Shown: piece after piece, positions 1 to 5,494 of the stretch | Layout of the letters: each line of letters begins with the position of its first letter | Numbering within the stretch: the first letter of the stretch is position 1 | Origin: Methanobacterium sp. | Lineage (GTDB): Archaea > Methanobacteriota > Methanobacteria > Methanobacteriales > Methanobacteriaceae | NCBI GenBank assembly: GCA_028682985.1 | Contig: JAJRAE010000020.1 | Coordinates: forward strand, 1-8,571 | DNA: 8,571 nucleotides | Reading direction: 5' to 3' | Notes under the pieces: model-generated | What the model was told of the DNA's origin: nothing | The model's database searches: none | Seen by the model: the letters and a program-made list of their open reading frames with translations, nothing else | Translations under genes and position numbers: made by a program

Positions 1-1
1 C

Positions 2-199
2 CAGTTAATAAATGAGAAAGCAGCCACTATGACTCTGGGTATACTCATAGCCATAATAATCTGGATAGGAATAATAGTTCTAGCCATTAGAAACAGCCAT
101 CCCCAGTATCAAACCATGGGATACCTGTTAATAGCAGTAGCGATGCTTTGTTTTATCCTGTACTTCTCGGCACGTATTTACTACAGTAGAAAATATTAA
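2..199 (+). CDS. DUF2178-like membrane protein, 3' part only
   Basis: This reading frame is open from the window edge to a TAA at 197-199, giving the last 65 residues of a protein whose start lies upstream. The visible part begins QLINEKAATMTLG, followed by two strongly hydrophobic stretches (about residues 11-29 and 40-58) separated by a short polar loop with NSHPQYQ, and ends in a basic tail YYSRKY. An INEKA-type segment before two membrane helices, directly followed by a small Cro/CI regulator gene, fits the archaeal/bacterial DUF2178 family of small integral membrane proteins of unknown function. The family call is from memory of its pattern. The coding nature is supported by the composition and by the tight 18-nt spacing to the next gene. 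An unrelated small membrane protein is the alternative. Confidence 0.65.
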   Translation, partial: QLINEKAATMTLGILIAIIIWIGIIVLAIRNSHPQYQTMGYLLIAVAMLCFILYFSARIYYSRKY

Positions 200-217
200 T
201 CCGATAGGGTATAAATT

Positions 218-412
218 ATGAAAAATAAACTTAAGGTCTACAGGGCCATTCAGGATATCACCCAGGAAGAACTGGCCAAAAAATTAGGAGTTACCAGACA
301 GACCATCATCGCCATAGAGAAAAACAAATATGACCCCTCCCTGCTTCTGGCCTTCAAAATAGCAGAATTTTTTAAGGTAAAGATAGAAGATATCTTTATT
401 TATAGTGATTAA
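218..412 (+). CDS. Small Cro/CI-family (HTH_3, YozG-like) transcriptional regulator
   Basis: This is a 64-residue stand-alone helix-turn-helix protein. The HTH core spans about residues 11-55: QEELAKKLGVTRQTI forms the second and recognition helices, followed by IEKNKYDPSLLLAFKIAEFF and then the typical end VKIEDIF. There is no sensor or dimerisation domain beyond this, as in the YozG/XRE mini-regulators. Such proteins bind DNA as dimers and usually sit beside a small membrane protein gene, which is the case here (18 nt after the preceding stop codon). The ATG is preceded by a purine-rich GATAGGG that can act as a ribosome binding site. The family is clear. Its target is not visible, but self-regulation of this operon is the usual guess. 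Confidence 0.93.
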   Translation: MKNKLKVYRAIQDITQEELAKKLGVTRQTIIAIEKNKYDPSLLLAFKIAEFFKVKIEDIFIYSD

Positions 413-430
413 AAATTACGGGAGAGTTCT

Positions 431-1234
431 ATGTACAAATGGGATGCTGAGGATTATCAAAAAAGTTCTAGTGCCCAGCAGAGATGGGCCCAAGAGTTAA
501 TAATAAAGCTCAAACTTAATGGAAACGAAAGAATACTGGATGTTGGCTGTGGTGATGGTAAAATAACAGCGGAAATATCATCATATCTTTCCAACGGTTT
601 TATACTGGGCATTGATAGTTCAAGTGAAATGATTGAACTTGCAAAGAAAACATTCCCATCCCAAGATTATCATAATCTCGATTTTAAAATAATGGACTTT
701 AGAGATATCGACTTTGAAAATGAGTTTGATTTGGTATTTTCAAATGCAGCCCTACACTGGGTTAAGGATCAGCTTCCAGTACTGGAAAGAATAGAAGAAA
801 GCCTAAAAACCGACGGCTATCTTTTAATTCAACAGGGAGGACGTGGTAATGGTAAAGAAATACTGGATGAGGCAGATGAACTAATAGATGAAGAAAAATG
901 GCAGCCCTATTTTAAGAACTTCCAATTTCCATTTGGATTTTATGACCCGGAAGAGTACAACAAATGGATTAAAAAGGCCAATCTTAAACCAGTAAGGGCA
1001 GAGCTTTTACCTCGAATAATGACTTATAAAGATCTGGAAAGCTTTAAAGGATGGATACGCACTACTTGGCTGCCATACACTCAGCGCGTGCCAGAAAATC
1101 TCCGAGAAGAATTTATAGATGCTATAGCTGCCAGATATCTTGAAAAGTATCCTAACTGGGAAAAGGATGGAATTAATATAGATATGGTTAGATTGGAAGT
1201 TGAAGCTAAAAAAAATATAAAAAACTTTTCTTAA
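431..1234 (+). CDS. Class I SAM-dependent methyltransferase, trans-aconitate methyltransferase-like
   Basis: The 267-residue protein has a Rossmann-type SAM-binding fold. Motif I is ILDVGCGDGKITAEI at residues 35-49. The acidic residue that holds the SAM ribose is D62 in GIDSS, D89 in the IMDFRDI segment (residues 87-93) fits the adenine-contacting position, and SNAALHWV at 104-111 is the motif IV segment typical of the Tam (trans-aconitate 2-methyltransferase) and related small-molecule methyltransferases. The C-terminal part with TTWLPYTQ and a late RYLEKYP also matches Tam-like proteins. Tam methylates carboxylates such as trans-aconitate, but members of this family in methanogens have no proven substrate, so only the class is secure. 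No membrane segment or signal peptide is seen. GGGAGA at 420-425 serves as ribosome binding site. The gene starts 18 nt after the regulator stop and may share its transcript. Confidence 0.88.
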   Translation: MYKWDAEDYQKSSSAQQRWAQELIIKLKLNGNERILDVGCGDGKITAEISSYLSNGFILGIDSSSEMIELAKKTFPSQDYHNLDFKIMDFRDIDFENEFDLVFSNAALHWVKDQLPVLERIEESLKTDGYLLIQQGGRGNGKEILDEADELIDEEKWQPYFKNFQFPFGFYDPEEYNKWIKKANLKPVRAELLPRIMTYKDLESFKGWIRTTWLPYTQRVPENLREEFIDAIAARYLEKYPNWEKDGINIDMVRLEVEAKKNIKNFS

Positions 1235-1308
1235 TAAGCAATCCCAGGTAGATCAACAATAAACCAGTGCTATATTAATAAGCATACATTTAAAAACACT
1301 TAAATAAG

Positions 1309-2013
1309 TTAGATAGTTTTTTTACGATTATTTTCCATGCTGCAGGAGCTGTCCATCTTAATCTGACTATCTCCGGGTATAGTTGCACCCATTTTCTCCA
1401 GCACAGCCCTTGAATCTACCTTGGTGTTAACACATCCATCCCTAAGTAGAGGCACTCCCTGAACCCGGTACTTAGAAACCTTCATCATACAGAGGTTTAG
1501 GTCCTGGTAGCAGGCCACTCCTAATATGGCTTTGAACTTATTTTTTTCCACTATCTTCTTCAGGAACTGGGATCCGGGTATAATAAAAACCTGATAACCC
1601 ATTTCCTCTCCTTTGTTCTTTAAGACACCAATAACACATTTATTACAGTTTTGACAAACAATACCAGATGTATCCAGATTAGCCTGGCAATCGGCATGTC
1701 TCAAACAATGGGGCAATACTAAGATCTTATCTTCTGGTTCTATCTTCCTGAAGACCTTTTCATTAACCTTATTTCTTACCTCCACACCTATCTGGTCTAC
1801 AATTTTCGCATCAACACCCACATTTTCTGAAAATTTTTTAAACAAACCATAAAAAACATCCACTGTGAAAAGCAATAATTTGGGAAAAATAAGTCTATCT
1901 TCTTTAATCTGTAATCTGCCTAATATGAGGGCTGTTGATAGTAGGCCCAGAAGTAATAAACCTAAAATGAATACTATCTGTCCGAAAATTTGATAAAAAT
2001 CATATATTGACAT
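1309..2013 (-). CDS. DUF116 family membrane-anchored cysteine-rich protein
   Basis: The 234-residue protein has one N-terminal membrane segment (about residues 11-32, GQIVFILGLLLLGLLSTALI) followed by a cytoplasmic or membrane-associated domain. The DUF116 signature is visible: LPHCLRHADCQA (C103, C109), then CQNCNKC (C120, C123, C126), IPGSQFLKKIV, and GVACYQDLNLCM (C168, C175), with further C194 and C224. The dense, conserved cysteines suggest a metal or Fe-S site. This is inference, since the biochemical role of DUF116 is not established. It runs against the methyltransferase gene (convergent) and lies 113 nt downstream of the 160-residue protein gene on the same strand, with a T-tract and a TATA-like box between them, so it is probably a separate transcript. 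Length and start agree with the family pattern of a membrane anchor plus Cys domain. Confidence 0.9.
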   Translation of the reverse strand: MSIYDFYQIFGQIVFILGLLLLGLLSTALILGRLQIKEDRLIFPKLLLFTVDVFYGLFKKFSENVGVDAKIVDQIGVEVRNKVNEKVFRKIEPEDKILVLPHCLRHADCQANLDTSGIVCQNCNKCVIGVLKNKGEEMGYQVFIIPGSQFLKKIVEKNKFKAILGVACYQDLNLCMMKVSKYRVQGVPLLRDGCVNTKVDSRAVLEKMGATIPGDSQIKMDSSCSMENNRKKTI

Positions 2014-2068
2014 TTGATAAAACCTGTATTATATTAAAATTTGTAAATTAAGATTAAGTTTTTCTAAC

Positions 2069-2075
2069 TTTATAA
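2069..2075 (-). promoter_or_regulatory. TATA-like box for the DUF116 gene
   Basis: Read on the minus strand this is TTATAAA preceded by a purine-rich AACAAAGG that could serve as a BRE. A start about 25 bp downstream would fall near 2047 and leave a leader of about 34 nt before the ATG at 2013. It is the best TATA-like candidate in an AT-rich spacer, so chance occurrence is possible. Confidence 0.4.
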
Positions 2076-2113
2076 CCTTTGTTTTCCAGAGTAAATTAAC
2101 TTTTATAAATCAC

Positions 2114-2126
2114 AAAAAAATTAAAA
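2114..2126 (-). terminator. Oligo-T tract after the 160-residue protein gene
   Basis: Immediately after the TAG stop at 2127, the minus strand reads TTTTAATTTTTTTGTG, including a run of seven T. Archaeal RNA polymerase terminates at such T-rich tracts without needing a hairpin. It separates the zinc-ribbon/160-residue pair from DUF116. Confidence 0.4.
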
Positions 2127-2609
2127 CTAAATTTTCTCCACCTTATAATTAGAAGCCCCTGTTATATCGACCTCTCCTACTAGGGCCGTTATTTCCACAC
2201 CAGAAAGGTCTTCACAGGCGCACAGAATATCCTGTTCAGGATGGGTTCCTGGTTGAATGCTGCAGTCCAGTTTTATAAAATCTCCACAGGAGACCACCAT
2301 TTTTAACCGGCCAGAGGTGGGATGATTTCGAGGAAGCACCACAATGGGAGAGCCCATTTCTTTTAAAAGATGGATCATACATTTAATGCCTTTTTCTGCT
2401 GTTTCTCCTATTGAAAATGCTGAGACTGCTATTAAATCTTCGGCTTCCAGAAACTGAACTACCTCTTCTCCTTCAGGTGTTCCTATGAATACCTGCATAT
2501 CTTTACCGGCTTTTACAATGCCCAGCTCTCCAGAACTTCCCTTCAAAAATAAAATTTCTTGAGGACTTAACTTGACTCTTCTACGTTTTCGGACTGACAT
2601 GAAGGACAT
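2127..2609 (-). CDS. Conserved-looking protein of unknown function, 160 residues
   Basis: I do not recognise this family. The protein opens with a very basic stretch MSFMSVRKRRRVK, then a globular alpha/beta-like sequence with no membrane segment. Notable segments are VVLPRNHPTSGRLKMVVSCGD (residues 90-110), LDCSIQPGTHPEQDILCAC (114-132) and ALVGEVDITGAS (142-153). There are five cysteines (C77, C108, C116, C130, C132), the last two in a CAC pair. The start is uncertain: ATG codons at 2609 and 2600 both lie inside the upstream zinc-ribbon gene and neither has a good Shine-Dalgarno site, so translation is probably coupled to that gene. The frame must be used before 2567, because no convincing start follows the overlap (the TTG at 2546 has no Shine-Dalgarno site). 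Pairing with a zinc-ribbon protein and divergence from a chelatase-like operon are the only functional hints. Confidence 0.75.
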   Translation of the reverse strand: MSFMSVRKRRRVKLSPQEILFLKGSSGELGIVKAGKDMQVFIGTPEGEEVVQFLEAEDLIAVSAFSIGETAEKGIKCMIHLLKEMGSPIVVLPRNHPTSGRLKMVVSCGDFIKLDCSIQPGTHPEQDILCACEDLSGVEITALVGEVDITGASNYKVEKI

Positions 2610-2722
2610 ACTACTCTTTTACCAATGCCTTTAAACTCATTTCCACAATCCAGGCATCGGTAACGCTTGGTTTTCAGTTTTTTCATTTTAATGTCAGCCA
2701 TTGGACCGCCTACTGTGCACAT
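2567..2722 (-). CDS. Zinc-ribbon protein, 51 residues, overlapping the next gene
   Basis: This short gene encodes MCTVGGPMADIKMKKLKTKR, then YRCLDCGNEFKG, then VVCPSCQSENVEESS. The two CxxC knuckles (C23/C26 and C39/C42), with G27 and F30 after the first, make a textbook one-zinc ribbon that could bind nucleic acid or a protein partner. The start was chosen at the ATG at 2722 because a perfect archaeal Shine-Dalgarno GGTGAT (2728-2733) stands 5 nt upstream. Internal ATGs at 2701 (44 residues) and 2686 lack such a site. It stops with TAA at 2567-2569, so its last 43 nt overlap the 160-residue gene in another frame, implying co-transcription and probable translational coupling. The basic N-terminal segment KMKKLKTKR may contact nucleic acid. 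No specific function can be assigned. Confidence 0.82.
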   Translation of the reverse strand: MCTVGGPMADIKMKKLKTKRYRCLDCGNEFKGIGKRVVCPSCQSENVEESS

Positions 2723-2727
2723 ATCAT

Positions 2728-2733
2728 ATCACC
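2728..2733 (-). promoter_or_regulatory. Ribosome binding site fixing the zinc-ribbon start
   Basis: The minus strand reads GGTGAT, a full match to the archaeal anti-Shine-Dalgarno sequence, 5 nt before the ATG at 2722. It is the reason for choosing the 51-residue form over the 44-residue form. Confidence 0.75.
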
Positions 2734-2897
2734 ATTGGGGGGTTATGTAAAGCAGGTTATTTATCTTTTGTGTTAACCTTTAATTTTTAAAATATTTTAC
2801 TGAATAAGTTTTTATCCGAGTAAAACCATATATTAGGTCAAATAAAAAAATTATTAATTTAAAATAATAATAAAGGTAAATACGTACTTTAAAACAC

Positions 2898-2902
2898 GGT
2901 GA
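2898..2902 (+). promoter_or_regulatory. Ribosome binding site that decides the TTG start of the chelatase-like gene
   Basis: GGTGA here lies 5 nt before TTG at 2908. The GTG at 2899 is itself inside this Shine-Dalgarno match, so it is unlikely to be the initiation codon. The same 5-nt spacing is seen at the zinc-ribbon gene. Confidence 0.7.
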
Positions 2903-2907
2903 GACTA

Positions 2908-4839
2908 TTGAACGACGTTATTTTTCCATTTACGGCCATAGTTGGACAGGAAAATATTAAGAAAGCCCTGATTTTGAATGCAATAAACCCCAGCATAGGC
3001 GGGGTTTTAATAAAAGGGGAGAAAGGAACAGGAAAAACCACTGCTGTAAGGGCATTAGCAGATTTACTACCGCCAATAACCACAGTTAAAGGATGTGCTT
3101 TTAATTGTGACCCAGAAGACACCAGTTCCCAATGTGAGATCTGCAAATCAGATGATGTACAGGTGGAAGAAAAGAAAATGAGGGTGGTAGAACTGCCACT
3201 GGGATCCACAGAAGATAGGGTGGTGGGGTCCATAAATATAGAAAAAGCCTTGAAAGAAGGAATTAAAGCCCTGGAACCAGGATTACTGGCTGATGCTAAT
3301 CGAAACATATTATACGTGGACGAAATTAACTTACTGGATGATAACCTGGTGGACGTGCTCTTAGATGCGGCAGCATATGGTATAAATATAGTAGAAAGAG
3401 AAGGAGTTTCCATAACCCATCCCTCCAACTTCATATTAGTGGGAACCATGAATCCAGCAGAGGGAGAGCTCCGCCCTCAACTCTCTGATAGAATTGGTCT
3501 CCACATAGTGGTGAGCAGCATCATGGACCTGGAAGAAAGGGTAAAAATAATGGAAAGAAGGGAAGATTATGAAAAAGACCCGGAACTATTTCAAGACCAA
3601 TTCCAGGAAAATCAGAATGCAGTCAGAGAAAAGATCATAAAGGCCAGGCAGATCTTGAAAGAGGTAGAGGTGTCACGTGATTTAATGGAAATCATAGCTC
3701 AGTTGTGTATGGATATGGGGGTGGACGGTCACCGGGCAGATATAGCCATATTAAAAACCGCAAAAACCATAGCTGCTTATAACAATCTGACCACAGTGAA
3801 CGAAGAACATGTTAAGGAAGCCGCACTCTTGGTGCTGGGCGAGAGATTCCACACCACATCATTCAATGAAGATAAGGTAAAAAGGCAGTTGGAGCAAGCT
3901 AAATCTGAGTTAGCTAAAGATAAAGAGAAGCAGGAGAGCAAAAAAAAACTTCCACCAACTGGCGGAGAAAGTAAAAAAAGGGGAATGAAACTTAAAACCC
4001 GGGAAAAGGAAGAAAAGACGGTTGAAGAAGACTTTCAGGAGGCTGATATAAAAAAGCTCCTGAAAATAAAGGGTAAAAAACAGAAAAAACATTACGGAAA
4101 AAGAGTGGAATCAAAAACACTCAAAGGCCGTTATGTGAAAAGTAAACTCCCGGAGAATGTTAACAGAGACATAGCAATTGACGCCACTCTCAGAGCAGCT
4201 GCTATAAATTCAAAGGGCACTATAGAAGTAAAAAGCAGTGATATCCGTCATAAAGTCCGGAAACACGGTGCAAAAGCATCCATTGCACTGGTGGTTGATA
4301 TAAGCGGATCAATGTTCTCTGAAAGAAAAGCTAATCGTGTAAAGGGTATTCTAAATAAACTGGTAGAAGATATAAACCGCCACCAGGACCGGATCAGCGT
4401 AATAGGATTTAAAGGGGAGGAAGCTGAGATAATCATTCCCACAACCAGACGAGCATCATCATTCCAGGAACAGCTGGACAACATCCGGGTTGGAGGAACC
4501 ACACCCCTAGCCTCTGGAATGCAAAAAGGCTATGAAATCCTTAAAAAGGAGAAACTACGGGAAGAATATGTGCCTATGATGATAATTCTAACCGACGGCA
4601 TGCCCAACATAGGAATTAAAGAAGGGCCGGTACAGGATGCCCTGGAAGTGGCCAACAAATTAAAGGAAAAGGAAATTCCTACTATTATTATAAACTTCGA
4701 AAAAGCGGTTAAATTCGGACATGAATTTAACCTGGACCTGGCACTGGCTTCTGGTGGTCGCTACTATGATGTGGAAGAATTAAATGATCCAAGTTCTGCT
4801 GTTTCTAAAATATTGGAATATGAACGTAAAGAGATTTAA
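2908..4839 (+). CDS. Magnesium-chelatase-like ChlI-ChlD fusion (AAA+ ATPase plus VWA domain)
   Basis: The protein is 643 residues from the TTG start (the frame extends three codons further to a GTG). The N-terminal AAA+ part (about 5-320) shows FPFTAIVGQE, Walker A GEKGTGKT (37-44), Walker B ILYVDEINLLD with D138/E139, sensor 1 VGTMNP near 179-184, SDR with arginine-finger candidate R195, and sensor 2 R276 in DGHRAD. Inserted after the first helix is a C-x3-C-x8-C-x2-C cluster (C63, C67, C76, C79) suited to bind zinc. A lysine-rich linker (about 324-417) leads to GRYVKSKLP and DIAIDATLRAAA, as in ChlD, then a VWA domain with an intact MIDAS: DISGS (D464, S466, S468), GGTT (T531) and TDG (D563). 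Related I and D subunits drive metal insertion into tetrapyrroles with a large CobN/ChlH subunit, which is absent here. Methanogens make no chlorophyll, so a cobalt- or nickel-tetrapyrrole role, or a MoxR/VWA-type chaperone role, is inferred only. It probably forms an operon with the flavin protein gene. Confidence 0.93.
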   Translation: MNDVIFPFTAIVGQENIKKALILNAINPSIGGVLIKGEKGTGKTTAVRALADLLPPITTVKGCAFNCDPEDTSSQCEICKSDDVQVEEKKMRVVELPLGSTEDRVVGSINIEKALKEGIKALEPGLLADANRNILYVDEINLLDDNLVDVLLDAAAYGINIVEREGVSITHPSNFILVGTMNPAEGELRPQLSDRIGLHIVVSSIMDLEERVKIMERREDYEKDPELFQDQFQENQNAVREKIIKARQILKEVEVSRDLMEIIAQLCMDMGVDGHRADIAILKTAKTIAAYNNLTTVNEEHVKEAALLVLGERFHTTSFNEDKVKRQLEQAKSELAKDKEKQESKKKLPPTGGESKKRGMKLKTREKEEKTVEEDFQEADIKKLLKIKGKKQKKHYGKRVESKTLKGRYVKSKLPENVNRDIAIDATLRAAAINSKGTIEVKSSDIRHKVRKHGAKASIALVVDISGSMFSERKANRVKGILNKLVEDINRHQDRISVIGFKGEEAEIIIPTTRRASSFQEQLDNIRVGGTTPLASGMQKGYEILKKEKLREEYVPMMIILTDGMPNIGIKEGPVQDALEVANKLKEKEIPTIIINFEKAVKFGHEFNLDLALASGGRYYDVEELNDPSSAVSKILEYERKEI

Positions 4840-4843
4840 AAAA

Positions 4844-4849
4844 AGGAGG
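4844..4849 (+). promoter_or_regulatory. Strong ribosome binding site for the flavin reductase TTG start
   Basis: AGGAGG, within AAAAGGAGGGGGT, lies 7 nt before the TTG at 4857. It supports TTG initiation, since the next in-frame ATG falls inside the conserved N-terminal strand of the protein (residue 14). Confidence 0.75.
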
Positions 4850-4856
4850 GGGTATC

Positions 4857-5441
4857 TTGGGAAAAATAAAACTAGGAAGCAACGTATTTATACCCATGCC
4901 AGTAACCCTTTTAGGGATTAAAATAGATGGAAAGGCTAATTTTATGGCATTAGGATGGGTGAGCAGACTTAACGCCAGCCCACCACTTATAGGGGCTGCC
5001 ATTAACAAATACCACTACAGCTCAGAGGGTATAAGAGAAAATGAAACATTCAGTATAAACATACCCTCAGAAAACCTGATTAAGGAAACAGATTACTGTG
5101 GTCTGGTATCGGGAAGAGAAACAGATAAATCAACTTTATTCAACGTGTTTTATGGTGAAACAGGGAGTGCACCATTAATAGAGGAATGTCCTTTATCCCT
5201 GGAATGCAAACTGGTTGACATATATGAAATGCCCTCTAATGAGCTGATAATAGGAGAGATAGTGGAAACCTACCTGGATAAAGATTATATAAAAGATGAT
5301 GCGCCTGATGTAAAAAAGATGAATCCCCTGTTTCTAACCATGCCAGATAATAATTATTGGAATCTGGGTGAGAATGTGGGTAAGGCCTGGGATGTGGGAA
5401 AGGAACTGAAGTTAGGTGAGGATGAATCGGAATATGTTTAG
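4857..5441 (+). CDS. Flavin reductase family protein (FMN-binding split barrel, flavoredoxin-like)
   Basis: The 194-residue soluble protein begins LGSNVFIPMPVTLLGIKIDGKANFMALGWVSRLNASPPLI. This is the N-terminal pattern of the flavin reductase-like/flavoredoxin FMN-binding split barrel family, where the segment around residues 28-52 lines the flavin site. NETFSINIPSENLIKETDYCGLVSGRETDK (62-91) is the second conserved block, with C81 in the YCGxxSGR motif, and IIGEIVETYLD (131-141) is the later beta-strand. Members bind FMN and either reduce free flavin with NAD(P)H or act as redox carriers, and archaeal ones are largely uncharacterised. The gene starts at TTG with a very strong Shine-Dalgarno site 17 nt after the chelatase-like stop, so the two genes are probably translated from one mRNA. 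A redox step tied to the chelatase-like protein is plausible but unproven. Confidence 0.92.
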   Translation: MGKIKLGSNVFIPMPVTLLGIKIDGKANFMALGWVSRLNASPPLIGAAINKYHYSSEGIRENETFSINIPSENLIKETDYCGLVSGRETDKSTLFNVFYGETGSAPLIEECPLSLECKLVDIYEMPSNELIIGEIVETYLDKDYIKDDAPDVKKMNPLFLTMPDNNYWNLGENVGKAWDVGKELKLGEDESEYV

Positions 5442-5464
5442 AAATGGCTCCCATAATATTAAAT

Positions 5465-5490
5465 TATTAAAATAAAATTTTTTTTAGAAT
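5465..5490. terminator. AT-rich bidirectional terminator between convergent genes
   Basis: The 53-bp spacer between the convergent stop codons contains AAAATAAAA followed by eight T (5478-5485). Plus-strand transcripts meet the T8 tract and minus-strand transcripts meet TTTTATTTT, so both can end here by the oligo-T mechanism of archaeal RNA polymerase. No stable GC hairpin is present. Confidence 0.5.
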
Positions 5491-5494
5491 ATAT

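Larger units (their letters stand above)
2723..2907. promoter_or_regulatory. Divergent promoter region between zinc-ribbon and chelatase-like genes
   Basis: This 185-bp spacer is strongly AT-rich and must hold the promoters of both divergent units. On the plus strand TTTAAAATAA (2858-2867) is a weak TATA-like candidate for the chelatase-like gene. On the minus strand several A/T runs between 2757 and 2800 could serve the zinc-ribbon gene. No convincing operator palindrome, riboswitch or RNA gene was seen. The individual TATA assignments are tentative because the whole stretch is A/T-rich. Confidence 0.45.

Noticed and set aside
1235..1308. Possible RNA gene or strong terminator between the convergent methyltransferase and DUF116 genes
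   Set aside because: The 74-bp AT-rich spacer shows no stable hairpin, tRNA fold or long T-run. Nothing specific can be supported.
2889..3449. 186-residue open frame on the minus strand
   Set aside because: It lies antisense to the Walker A/B region of the chelatase-like gene, is Ser/Thr/Pro-rich with no family pattern, and is explained as a shadow of the real gene.
3910..4092. 60-residue minus-strand Phe/Leu-rich frame that resembles a membrane peptide
   Set aside because: It is the complement of the lysine-rich linker of the chelatase-like protein, since AAA/GAA codons read as TTT/TTC on the other strand.
2908..4839. Evidence for chlorophyll synthesis
   Set aside because: The ChlI/ChlD similarity is real, but archaeal members exist without any chlorophyll pathway and no other pathway gene is present.
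5236..5454. 72-residue minus-strand frame with His/Pro-rich sequence
   Set aside because: It is antisense to the 3' part of the flavin reductase gene. Its HPHPRPYPHSHP-type composition comes from the opposite-strand codons, and there is no ribosome binding site support.
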